Assembly (NCBI GenBank): GCA_002347475.1
Contig: DDXI01000169.1
Coordinates: 1-44,515, forward strand
Length of the DNA stretch: 44,515 nucleotides
Direction of reading: 5' to 3'
Source: Peptococcaceae bacterium UBA2264
Lineage (GTDB): Bacteria > Bacillota > Desulfitobacteriia > Desulfitobacteriales > Desulfitobacteriaceae
The position numbers were made by a program, and so were the translations under genes. Positions 1 to 8,001 of this stretch are shown here, piece by piece (within the stretch, counting starts at the first letter, position 1; each line of letters begins with the position of its first letter). The notes under the pieces are model-generated. The model searched no databases, was not told the origin of the DNA, and worked only from the letters and a program-made list of their open reading frames with translations.

Positions 1-948
1 AATTTGGCTAGCAAGCCCTATTTAGTGATGTATGGCAACTCAGTCTATCCTGGCAAGTGGGGCGATGTAGCAAATAATACTGTTTGGAAACTCGGATATA
101 TAGTTGAATACGAAACAAACGATAACTTTTCTCCAACCATCGTTGCACCAGCAAATATTACAACAGAAGCAGCTAATGCAGACGGAGCAGTGGTAACCTT
201 TGAAGCCACTGCCTCTGATGATGTGGGACCTGTAACAATAACTTATACTCAAGATCCCGGGACAGTATTCCCTCTTGGTACGACGACTGTGACCTGCACT
301 GCTACTGATGGGGCAGGTAACGCCGCCGCAGCGGTCTTTACTGTAACCGTTGTGGATACTACGCCACCGGTCATCACTACACCAGCTAATATTACAGCAG
401 AAGCAACCGGTGCAAATGGCGCAGTGGTAACCTTCCCAGAAGCAACAGCAATCGATGCGGTAGGACCAGTTACCTTGAGCTACTCTCACGTTTCTGGCTC
501 TAATTTCCCCTTAGGCACGACGATTGTCAATTGCACAGCCACAGACGCTTATGGGAATAAATCTTCAGGGAGTTTTATCATAAGGGTCAATTATGATTTT
601 AATGGCTTCTTCAAGCCTATTGATATGGACGGTATTGTTAATGTAGTAAAAGCAGGCAGTGACATTCCGATCAAATTTACTTTGGGTGGAGATATGGGGC
701 TTGACATTTTTGCAGGAGGATACCCCAAATCGTTCCGGGTTGCAGGTTTTGAAGCGGGCTCTGAGTTTGACAACATTGAAGAAATCGTGACAACCGGAAA
801 CAGTGGGTTGTCCTATGATCCTGTCACAGGCCAGTATACCTACGTATGGAAGACTGATAAATCCTGGGCCGGTACCTGCAGGCAGTTAAGTGTTAAATTT
901 GCTGACGGGACAGAGGCACCATTGGCCAATTTTAAATTCAGCAAGTAA
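1..948 (+). CDS. Secreted HYR / PxKF domain protein (3' part, 5' end outside window)
   Basis: The reading frame is open from the first base, so the true start lies upstream and this is the C-terminal part of a larger protein. Two tandem HYR-type immunoglobulin-like domains are visible. Each has the pattern P-A-N-I-T, then acidic-D-x-x-G-P-V-T, then F-P-L-G-T-T, then C-T-A-T-D-x-x-G-N. They span roughly residues 43-118 and 120-196. A C-terminal PxKF-type module follows (FFKPIDMDGIVNVVKAGSDI, then PIKFTLGG). HYR domains are extracellular and linked to adhesion, so a surface or secreted location is inferred. No anchor (LPXTG, CWB2 or SLH) is seen in the visible part. The gene is followed by a hairpin at 980-1011 and by the convergent c-di-GMP enzyme gene. 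Confidence 0.85.
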   Translation, partial: NLASKPYLVMYGNSVYPGKWGDVANNTVWKLGYIVEYETNDNFSPTIVAPANITTEAANADGAVVTFEATASDDVGPVTITYTQDPGTVFPLGTTTVTCTATDGAGNAAAAVFTVTVVDTTPPVITTPANITAEATGANGAVVTFPEATAIDAVGPVTLSYSHVSGSNFPLGTTIVNCTATDAYGNKSSGSFIIRVNYDFNGFFKPIDMDGIVNVVKAGSDIPIKFTLGGDMGLDIFAGGYPKSFRVAGFEAGSEFDNIEEIVTTGNSGLSYDPVTGQYTYVWKTDKSWAGTCRQLSVKFADGTEAPLANFKFSK

Positions 949-979
949 CACCTGGCTAATTTAAGATTCTGTAAACAAA

Positions 980-1022
980 GTTGGGGCGAGGCATAATTGC
1001 TTTGCTCCAACTGTTGTGTGCC
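980..1022 (+). terminator. Terminator-like hairpin after the HYR gene
   Basis: A 14-pair stem (980-993 with 998-1011, three G-U pairs, loop TAAT) is followed by TGTTGTGTG, which is only moderately U-rich. It lies just after the stop codon and probably ends the HYR transcript. The rest of the gap to 1224 shows nothing convincing. Confidence 0.55.
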
Positions 1023-1223
1023 CATCATGGGAGTGGATGCCCATTTCCTCCACATAGCATCTGATCAGACGTTCGCCCAACCCTATGTATATTTACGCGC
1101 CATCCATGGCGCGTTCTGAGTCTGGGGGCAGGGAAAGTCAACAAAACAGGTATTGCCGACAATTTTTTCACCTGCCCAATACATTAGTAATCATGATTAT
1201 CTTCCCGCAGAATTTGGATAGAG

Positions 1224-2990
1224 TTATTCCATTTCTTCCGATGCAGGCTCAGTTGACAGCACCTTCTCGATGAATAATTCGGCAATCTGAGGATCGAACT
1301 GGGTTCCTGCATTACGGCGAATCTCCGCAATGGCCTCTTCCTTGCTGAATATTTTTCGATAGAGGCCCTGGCCAGTCATAGTGTCATAACTGTCGGCAAG
1401 GGCAATGATTCTTGCACTGACAGGAATTTTGTCCCGGAGGATTCCTCTGGGATAGCCTTTGCCGTCCGGGCGTTCGTGGTGAGCCAGAATGGCGTTTCCA
1501 ATGTCAGCCATCTCCAGTAACGAGTCGACGACCCTGTAGCCTATCTCCGCATGCTTCTTGACCTCTTCCCATTCGTCTTCAGTCAACTGACTCGGTTTTT
1601 TCAGAATCTGGACGCTGACTGCCACTTTGCCGATATCGTGCATTAAACCCGCCAGCGCCAGTTTTTTGACTTCTTCTTCATTGTAGCCCAGAATCCGGGC
1701 TGTTTTTTTACACAAAGCACTTACTCGTTTGGCATGCTTTTCTTCGTAAGGCTCTTTTTGATAAAGGGCATTGATCACAGCATTAATAATGTCGTTTCTG
1801 CTTCTCTCGCTTTTCATGTTTTTCGCTTTATACATATTGTTTTCTGCTTCACGAATGATACCAGACATGACTTCGTCCGGGGATGTTTTCGTAGCAATAC
1901 CTAAAGAAACACTAACCGTAATGGAATTAACCTGCTTGTCGGCGCAGTTGGCCTGGATCCTGTACGCAATTTTCTCCGCATCCGAGGCATTGGTTTCAGG
2001 CAGAAAAATAATAAACTCGTCCCCGCCCCAGCGGGCGACCAGATCTTCCAGACGGCAGCTTGTTTTGATGGCCTCAGCGGCCAGGATAATAAATTCATCG
2101 CCCTTGTCATGACCAAAGGCGTCATTGACCAGTTTCAGACGGTTAATATCCCCCATGATGATGGAAATCGGCAGATTTCTGTCTGTATCCAGGCGTTTTA
2201 TTTCTTCCTCCAAAAAACGCCGGTTGTACAGGCCAGTGAGGACATCGTGGTAGCTCAGATATTCGATCTGATTCTCCCACTCTATTCTTTCCGTAATATC
2301 CCTGGCTATCGCGTAGATTTTTTGGCCATCGCTATTGGCATCCCATTCGAGGTAAAGATAGGAGCCATCCTTGTGCCGGAACCGGTTGATGAAGTGGATA
2401 TTATTAATTTGGTTTTCCGCAAATTGTTTCTTGATTGTTACAGTCTCTTTGTAGTTCTCGGGATGAACAAACTCCAGGATGTCCACATTGACAACATCTT
2501 CTTGGGCATAACCCAGCAACATTTGCCAGGAGTGATTGACTTTGATAAAGCGTCCGTCCATTTTGAGGATACTGAGTAGATTCGGACTGATATTGAAAAA
2601 AACATCCGAGTCGGATAATTGTTTCATGGACAGACTGATGTCAGAGAAAAAGGCAATAATAGAATCCTTTTCAGGAGTGAAGATGGAGACCTTGAACCAG
2701 GCTTTGAGTTGGTTGACATATTGGGTGAACATTTCCGTTCCGCCGGCCAAGGCAATCCTGGTAAGGGCATCGACCAGATCAGCCTGAAATTCTGCGGAGC
2801 CGGGATCAACCTCTTTTAATCTCTTCCCGATTACCTGCTGGGGGTCCAGTCCGAGGATCTGTGCTAAAGCGGTGTTGGCGTTAAGAACTTCAAAATCCAC
2901 AGGCTTTCCTTCGTTATCTTTAATAACTCGAAATTGAGTAAAGCTGAAGGGTGTTTGATCCAGGTTATTTTGATCAAGATGGTCTGACAT
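1224..2990 (-). CDS. PAS-GGDEF-HD-GYP c-di-GMP synthesis/degradation protein
   Basis: The order is a PAS-like region (about residues 15-105), a second PAS domain with PAC (about 125-245), a GGDEF domain (about 250-405) and an HD-GYP domain (about 410-585). The diguanylate cyclase signature is intact (RWGGDEF). An RLED sequence lies exactly five residues before GGDEF, which matches the RxxD product-inhibition site. The HD-GYP phosphodiesterase motifs are also intact (HDIGK, HHERPDGKGYP). Both activities are therefore possible, probably gated by a ligand or redox signal at the PAS domains. No membrane segment is seen, so it is likely cytoplasmic. The longest frame starts at a TTG at 3011 without a ribosome site. 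The ATG at 2990 has GAGG upstream (spacing about 11) and is preferred, though not certain. It lies downstream of the thioesterase gene on the same strand and may be co-transcribed. It is a local candidate to feed the c-di-GMP riboswitches at 11.6 and 15 kb. Confidence 0.93.
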   Translation of the reverse strand: MSDHLDQNNLDQTPFSFTQFRVIKDNEGKPVDFEVLNANTALAQILGLDPQQVIGKRLKEVDPGSAEFQADLVDALTRIALAGGTEMFTQYVNQLKAWFKVSIFTPEKDSIIAFFSDISLSMKQLSDSDVFFNISPNLLSILKMDGRFIKVNHSWQMLLGYAQEDVVNVDILEFVHPENYKETVTIKKQFAENQINNIHFINRFRHKDGSYLYLEWDANSDGQKIYAIARDITERIEWENQIEYLSYHDVLTGLYNRRFLEEEIKRLDTDRNLPISIIMGDINRLKLVNDAFGHDKGDEFIILAAEAIKTSCRLEDLVARWGGDEFIIFLPETNASDAEKIAYRIQANCADKQVNSITVSVSLGIATKTSPDEVMSGIIREAENNMYKAKNMKSERSRNDIINAVINALYQKEPYEEKHAKRVSALCKKTARILGYNEEEVKKLALAGLMHDIGKVAVSVQILKKPSQLTEDEWEEVKKHAEIGYRVVDSLLEMADIGNAILAHHERPDGKGYPRGILRDKIPVSARIIALADSYDTMTGQGLYRKIFSKEEAIAEIRRNAGTQFDPQIAELFIEKVLSTEPASEEME

Positions 2991-3100
2991 TAAGCTCACA
3001 TCCTCGTCCAAGCATGTAAATATTCAGGTGACAATTCTCTAATCCAGCCTCTGGCTGCTTGCAGGGCAAATTGACTCTGTGTAGGCTCCTTGACAATCCG

Positions 3101-3562
3101 CTACAACTGTTTCAATCTTTTGAGCCGGTGCAGAGCATCAATTTTCCTTTCTTCCTGTTCGGCAGTTTCTATGATTAGCGGGGGGATGGGGATTGGCCGT
3201 CCTTTCTTATCCACAGCTACCATAAACCAATAACCCTCTGCCGCAGGTTTTGTTTCTCTGGTAATAATCTTTTCCACGACAGCTGTCACATGTAAGGCTA
3301 TTGATGAGGTTCCGGTATAAATTACTTCTGCATCACAAAGTACCAGATTAGCTGCCCGAATAGATTCCTTGAAAACCAGACTATCCACGCTGGCGGTGAG
3401 AATGTTCGGAGAGGAGCAGTGTCGTGTGGCAACTACTCCTGCTGCATTATCCATGATTTTAAATAATTCGCCGCCGTGCATGATTCCGGAAGGATTGGTA
3501 TGCTCAGGCATAATGACCTGGGCCATTGTGAGTCTGGAAAGTGAAGCTGGCCTTGGTTCCAT
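3101..3562 (-). CDS. Hotdog-fold acyl-CoA thioesterase (YciA/BACH type)
   Basis: This 153-residue protein has the single-hotdog acyl-CoA hydrolase pattern. The signature NPSGIMHGGELFKIMDNAAG (residues about 22-41) includes the G-x-x-H-G-G-x-L-x-K/D helix characteristic of YciA-like enzymes. A hydrophobic strand region follows, then a charged C-terminal tail (HRLKRLKQL). Family members hydrolyse acyl-CoA to free acid and CoA in the cytoplasm, and their substrate range cannot be read from sequence. The gene lies about 110 bp upstream of the GGDEF/HD-GYP gene on the same strand. No functional link between the two is evident. Confidence 0.88.
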   Translation of the reverse strand: MEPRPASLSRLTMAQVIMPEHTNPSGIMHGGELFKIMDNAAGVVATRHCSSPNILTASVDSLVFKESIRAANLVLCDAEVIYTGTSSIALHVTAVVEKIITRETKPAAEGYWFMVAVDKKGRPIPIPPLIIETAEQEERKIDALHRLKRLKQL

Positions 3563-3702
3563 ATTTAATCCCCCAATGTTTTTCTGTTTGCGTTCAAGCT
3601 ATTCTTTTAGAATATTATAACAAAGATTACGGAGGGAACTAAGAGATACTGAGGGATATCCTGATAAAAAGTAAATATATTTGAAAAAAAATCGCGATTG
3701 TC

Positions 3703-3731
3703 TTGTTCGAAAATTTTGTGTAGGATATTAG
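3703..3731 (+). promoter_or_regulatory. Candidate sigma-A promoter for the EamA transporter gene
   Basis: TTGTTC (3703-3708), a 17-base spacer and TATTAG (3726-3731) lie about 90 bases before the GTG start, in an AT-rich gap between divergent genes. Confidence 0.4.
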
Positions 3732-3820
3732 GAGATATGCTTTGGTCAGCTTCAGTATTTCAGGGACTGGTATCAGGAAAGGAAGCTAATCCTGAACGCA
3801 GATAGTGGGGAGTAAACAGT

Positions 3821-4867
3821 GTGAAGAATTACCTGCCAGTGATATATGCGCTTTTAGCAGCTTTGCTCTTTGGGATAAACGTTCCATTTTCCAAGCTTCT
3901 GGTTAAAGAAATAAATCCCTTGTTTCTGGCGGCATTACTTTATCTTGGCGCCGGCCTGGGTATGTTCATTATTGATTCCCGGAGAAAATATCAGAAGCAT
4001 CCGCTCACAGAAGCCCGACTTACAAGAAAAGAAATGCCCTCTGTCATCATGATGATATTGCTGGATACAGCAGCTCCGATATTTTTAATAACAGGTATAA
4101 GCATGACGAATTCAAGCACGGCTGCCCTCCTGGGTAATTTTGAAATTGCGGCAACTTCGCTTATTGCCATGATATTTTTCCGGGAGGCGGTTGGGAAAAG
4201 GTTATGGCTGGCAATTGGTCTGATTTCCCTGGCCAGTATCATGCTCACAATCGGAGATACAGCCTCGCTCAATATATCTGCAGGAGCCTTATTTGTCCTG
4301 CTTTCCTGCCTTTGCTGGGGATTTGAGAATAATTGTACCAGAAACCTCTCCCATAAAGATCCCCTGCAGGTTGTTATTATCAAGGGTTGGGGATCAGGAC
4401 TCGCTTCCTTAATCATCGCCTGCACCTGGGGGGATTTAGCGGCAAAATTTCTTTACATTGTATTAGCCCTTGTCCTGGGTTTTGTAGCTTATGGATTAAG
4501 CATCTTTTTTTATGTCAGCGCGCAAAGAGAATTAGGGGCGGCCAGAACAAGTGCTTATTATGCGGCAGCGCCGTTCGTGGGGGTAGTGTTATCCTGGATC
4601 CTTTTAAAGGAATCGATCTCAACCTCTTTTTTGATAGCTTTGGCAATCATGCTTCTGGGTGCTTACTTTGCACTCACGGAAAAACATGAACATGAGCATG
4701 TCCACCTGAGGGAGACTCATGAGCATAGGCATAACCATAATGATGTTCACCATAATCATAGCCACTATCCGGAAATAGCCGGAGAACACAGTCATGAGCA
4801 TGCCCATGAAGAGATGGAGCATAAGCATACTCACATGCCGGAGCTGCATCACAGGCATCTGCATTAG
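3821..4867 (+). CDS. EamA/DMT-family transporter with histidine-rich C-terminal tail
   Basis: The 348-residue protein begins at GTG with GGGGAG six bases upstream. The first ~285 residues form two EamA repeats with about ten hydrophobic segments, typical of the drug/metabolite transporter superfamily in the inner membrane. Unusually, the last ~62 residues contain 23 histidines, mostly as H-x-H with Glu/Asp/Asn between them. This is a probable cytoplasmic or exposed metal-binding tail, similar in composition to those of Zn, Ni or Co handling proteins. The substrate is unknown. Metal efflux, metal-regulated activity or metal buffering are inferences only. A small degenerate copy of the end of the tail occurs at 6096-6123, beyond the next gene. 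Confidence 0.88.
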   Translation: MKNYLPVIYALLAALLFGINVPFSKLLVKEINPLFLAALLYLGAGLGMFIIDSRRKYQKHPLTEARLTRKEMPSVIMMILLDTAAPIFLITGISMTNSSTAALLGNFEIAATSLIAMIFFREAVGKRLWLAIGLISLASIMLTIGDTASLNISAGALFVLLSCLCWGFENNCTRNLSHKDPLQVVIIKGWGSGLASLIIACTWGDLAAKFLYIVLALVLGFVAYGLSIFFYVSAQRELGAARTSAYYAAAPFVGVVLSWILLKESISTSFLIALAIMLLGAYFALTEKHEHEHVHLRETHEHRHNHNDVHHNHSHYPEIAGEHSHEHAHEEMEHKHTHMPELHHRHLH

Positions 4868-5110
4868 AACAGAGCAATACCTGGTAATGCCGATAACAGG
4901 AAGTAAAGTCAAGGCCGCCATTTAAACGAAAAGCTGGATTATCTGATTAATCAGCAATGGAAAAATTGGTTGAAGTACAACAAATGCAAATGGAAATGCT
5001 CGATGAACTAATGAACAGGAATAAAGTCTAAAGAGTAGTCAGAATTGTTTACTGGTCAGGGAAAGATAATGTATTACCAAAATATCATATGTTGAAAGAA
5101 GGGATATAAT

Positions 5111-6076
5111 TTGCCTAAGATATGTATTCTTGATGCCAAAACTTTGGGTGAGGATGCTGATCTGAGTGCTTTTCAAAAGTTTGGGGAAGTCATAGTCTAT
5201 GAAACTACAGCTCCCGAAAAGACAGCGGAGAGAGTTAGGGATTGCGAGATTATTATCACCAACAAAGTGGTTCTTGGTCCTGCCAACCTGCCTTATGCCC
5301 CCCAGGTTAAGTTGATTTGTGTAGCTGCTACCGGTACCAATAATATTGACCTGGCGTATGCCCAAAGCAAAGGGATAACGGTAACCAACGTCGCCGGCTA
5401 TTCTACCAACAGCGTAGTCCAGCATACCTTTACGCTGCTCTTTTATCTGCTGGGATCGCCGGCTTATTATGATTCGTATGTTAAATCAGGACAGTACGCA
5501 CAAAGCGAGATTTTCACCCACCTGGGCCGGCCCTTTGCGGAGGTTTACGGAAAGACCTGGGGGATTATCGGTCTGGGGACGATTGGCCAGGCTGTGGCTG
5601 GTGTGGCCCGGCAGTTTGGCTGCCAGATTATTTACTATTCCACTTCCGGAGAGAACATCAACACTGACTATACCAGAGTTGACCTGGCGGAGTTGCTGCA
5701 GAGGGCCGATGTAGTCTCAATTCATGCCCCGTTAAATGAGCGGACCTTAAATCTTCTGCATTACGAACGCCTGCGATTGATGAAGCCCCAGGCAATTCTT
5801 CTCAATCTGGGGCGGGGCGGTATTGTGAACGAAGCCGATCTGGCCAGAATCCTTGATGAGGGTCTGCTGGGGGGCGCTGCTCTGGATGTCCTGGAACGGG
5901 AACCCATGGATAGGGAAAATCCTCTGCTGAAAATCAAACAGCAGGACAAGCTTTTCATTACTCCCCATATAGCCTGGGCCAGCGTGGAGGCACGCAAGAC
6001 CCTGGTGAAGAAGATTGCTGAGAATATCGAAAGCTTCTATAAAGGAATACCCCGGAATACGGTTACTGTAAAATAG
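5111..6076 (+). CDS. D-2-hydroxyacid dehydrogenase, glycerate/hydroxypyruvate type
   Basis: This 321-residue enzyme of the D-isomer-specific 2-hydroxyacid dehydrogenase family starts at TTG, with AAGAAGGG seven bases upstream. The Rossmann motif GLGTIG lies near residue 153. The catalytic Arg (NLGRGG, about 235), Glu (in REP, about 264) and His (TPHIAWAS, about 285) are all present. The family reduces 2-oxoacids to D-2-hydroxyacids with NAD(P)H. The closest look is to glycerate (hydroxypyruvate) dehydrogenase HprA, but D-lactate-type or other substrates cannot be excluded. It appears monocistronic. The 243-bp gap before it holds no convincing gene, and a bidirectional terminator follows. Confidence 0.9.
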   Translation: MPKICILDAKTLGEDADLSAFQKFGEVIVYETTAPEKTAERVRDCEIIITNKVVLGPANLPYAPQVKLICVAATGTNNIDLAYAQSKGITVTNVAGYSTNSVVQHTFTLLFYLLGSPAYYDSYVKSGQYAQSEIFTHLGRPFAEVYGKTWGIIGLGTIGQAVAGVARQFGCQIIYYSTSGENINTDYTRVDLAELLQRADVVSIHAPLNERTLNLLHYERLRLMKPQAILLNLGRGGIVNEADLARILDEGLLGGAALDVLEREPMDRENPLLKIKQQDKLFITPHIAWASVEARKTLVKKIAENIESFYKGIPRNTVTVK

Positions 6077-6095
6077 AATTACTGGATTTCACAGT

Positions 6096-6123
6096 TGCCG
6101 GAACTGCATCACAGACATGCGCA
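6096..6123 (+). repeat. Degenerate echo of the histidine-rich tail of the 3821 gene
   Basis: These 28 bases match 4836-4863 at 24 positions and still read L-P-E-L-H-H-R-H-A-H when translated, against M-P-E-L-H-H-R-H-L-H in the transporter tail. No intact gene surrounds it. It is probably a remnant of a local duplication or of a second His-rich gene. Confidence 0.6.
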
Positions 6124-6150
6124 CCAGGGAACTAATACATCAGTCAGCCC

Positions 6151-6202
6151 AAAAAAGGGGCCGTACCGAACAAAAGTTTCGGCGCGGCTCCTTTAAAATT
6201 TT
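6151..6202. terminator. Bidirectional terminator between convergent genes
   Basis: An A-run (6151-6156), a GC-rich hairpin (GGGGCCG and CCGAA arms pairing with TTCGG and CGGCTCC) and T-rich sequence after it serve both the dehydrogenase gene (+) and the leftward CWB2 operon (-). Confidence 0.75.
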
Positions 6203-6266
6203 CATAATGTTTCAGATACTCCAGTCAAAACTGCCTGCTATCGGCATAATCTACCTGAGCCTTGGC

Positions 6267-7910
6267 TTAGTGGGCGAGCAGGTCCTGCAGGTCTTTTTCC
6301 AGATTGGCGGAGATCGCAGTTTTATTGCCAATGACCAGCGCTGTGGAAATATAGCCTTTGTTAAACAAGAGGAAGGTCGAAATTGAGGCAGGCAGATTAT
6401 CCGGCGGGACAATTACGACGAATCCTCCGGTTTTAGCAGCCAGGGCTGCGCTGACCAGCGCATCCCCATAGGGAATGCTGCTGCTGAGATCCTCCGGTTT
6501 GACCAGGGCTGAAGCGAAGTAGAGAGGGGCTTGTCCCTTGAATAAATTCTGAAAGATCACCTTTTCGGTACCATAACGGTCCCCGCCGCCCCATCTTTCC
6601 AGAGCGTATTGCGTCTTCAGCAGGCTTTCGATTTCCGGAGCGATGACTCCGGTATCTCCCAGGATAATGATATTATCAGGAGCCAAAGTCTGCAAGGCTG
6701 CCAAGGCGGCAGCCGGCAGGCCCGTGCGTTCTGTCAGGAGGATGGGATTTCCTTCTTCGGCCGCAAAAGCCGCCGCGGCCAGGGCATCGGGTTCGCCATA
6801 GCCGGCAGCCAGATAAACCGTTCCGTTGGAGCCGACGAAAGCGGCGATGCGGGCTGCTGTTTCGTAGCGGTCCTTGCCGGCGAGACGTATTATCCCATAG
6901 CCTTTATCCCGCAAACTATGCTCCAGCTCGGCTGATATTGCTGCCGTTCCTCCGGTGAGATAAATATTATGAGCACCCAAGCGCTCGATTTCCTGCCAAA
7001 CAGCATAATCCAGTCCGGCAGGAGCGGTCATCAGGATGGGAGCATCCAGTTTTTTGGAGAGGGGCACTGCCGTCAGGGCGTCCGCCAGAATATCATCCCT
7101 GGTCAAGATGACATTGTCAGCTGTCTCCCAGCCCTGCCGGGAAACCTTGAGCGAGAGGTCGGTATTGCCGGAAACAGACCCGCCGAGACGTTCCCCGGCT
7201 GTGTAGGCAGCCTGGACAGGCTGGGAACCGATTACACAGCCGCCGTGCAGGTAATAAATAGTGCCTGTCAGCAGAGGGGTAAGCTGGGCCATGGAAAATT
7301 TGATCTCACCGTCAGTATTGGTAGTAAGTTTCAGAGTATTCATGACCCCGACTTCTGTCCCGTCAACCGTTATTTCCTTGCGGGGAAGAACATTGCCCTC
7401 AGAGTCTGTCACCGCAGCAGTTATGAAATGAGTGGGACTGCTGTCATTGACCACCATTGTGCCGCTGGTGCTTATGTCCATATCCTCCACATAGATGGCC
7501 TGTTTCAGGGTCTCGGCAGCAGTTTCAGTGACAATTGTCACAGGGTCTGTATCTGTTTCAGATTCAAACTCATACCTGATCTTGACTCGCAGATAATAGG
7601 TGCCGGGAATATCGAAGAGAATACCGGAGATGGTGAGATTACTTGACCCGGCAGGAGAATAACTGGTTTCGTTCCCGTCAGGATCGGTTAGGGTCACCCA
7701 GATTATATTTCCGCTGAAGGGTTCTCCTTCATCATCAACAATGCGCATGTTGATTGAGCCGCTATCTCCGACAATGAAATTATAGTCAGAGTCGGAAACA
7801 GGGTCCAGGGAATAAACGGTAGCTGCTGTTGCCACTGTAGGCAGGAGCAGCAGGGTAGCCAGGATGAGGAGCAGCAAAAAAGGGATCTTATGATTTCTGG
7901 ACACAGGCAT
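6267..7910 (-). CDS. Secreted CWB2 cell-wall-binding protein with N-terminal Ig-like region
   Basis: The 547-residue protein starts at ATG with GGAGGTG five bases upstream. A signal peptide with a Leu-rich core and an A-T-A cleavage region covers the first ~29 residues. Residues about 30-240 are beta-rich and Ig/invasin-like. The C-terminal ~300 residues contain three CWB2 (PF04122-type) repeats, recognised by R-x-x-G-x-D-R-Y-x-T-A, L-A-x-x-x-D-A-L-A-A and I-x-L-G-x-x-x-x-I. CWB2 modules anchor surface proteins to anionic wall polymers in Clostridia. The gene is the last of the leftward exporter operon (91 bp after the permease gene). The exporter may therefore act on it or on the envelope around it. 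That link is inference. Confidence 0.9.
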   Translation of the reverse strand: MPVSRNHKIPFLLLLILATLLLLPTVATAATVYSLDPVSDSDYNFIVGDSGSINMRIVDDEGEPFSGNIIWVTLTDPDGNETSYSPAGSSNLTISGILFDIPGTYYLRVKIRYEFESETDTDPVTIVTETAAETLKQAIYVEDMDISTSGTMVVNDSSPTHFITAAVTDSEGNVLPRKEITVDGTEVGVMNTLKLTTNTDGEIKFSMAQLTPLLTGTIYYLHGGCVIGSQPVQAAYTAGERLGGSVSGNTDLSLKVSRQGWETADNVILTRDDILADALTAVPLSKKLDAPILMTAPAGLDYAVWQEIERLGAHNIYLTGGTAAISAELEHSLRDKGYGIIRLAGKDRYETAARIAAFVGSNGTVYLAAGYGEPDALAAAAFAAEEGNPILLTERTGLPAAALAALQTLAPDNIIILGDTGVIAPEIESLLKTQYALERWGGGDRYGTEKVIFQNLFKGQAPLYFASALVKPEDLSSSIPYGDALVSAALAAKTGGFVVIVPPDNLPASISTFLLFNKGYISTALVIGNKTAISANLEKDLQDLLAH

Positions 7911-7932
7911 TTAGCCACCTCCGCTTACTGTT

Positions 7933-7969
7933 TTTCAGGGTTGTTTCAGGGTTGATTTTTTCAGGGTTG
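7933..7969. repeat. Three copies of an 11-bp repeat before the CWB2 gene
   Basis: TTTCAGGGTTG occurs at 7933-7943, 7944-7954 and 7959-7969. The repeats lie in the leader between the permease gene and the ribosome site of the CWB2 gene, and read CAACCCTGAAA in the transcript. Confidence 0.7.
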
Positions 7970-8001
7970 ATTTTCTTGTAATGCTTTTTTGCCCTGAAGC
8001 T

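Noticed and set aside
1085..1273. 62-codon open frame after the HYR gene
   Set aside because: No ribosome site, low-complexity translation, and its end overlaps the c-di-GMP enzyme gene.
4957..5031. 24-codon Met/Glu-rich frame before the dehydrogenase gene
   Set aside because: No ribosome site and no similarity recognised; chance or a gene remnant.
6969..7646. 225-codon frame opposite the CWB2 gene
   Set aside because: Shadow of the antisense CWB2 gene, which has a signal peptide, ribosome site and three recognisable repeats.
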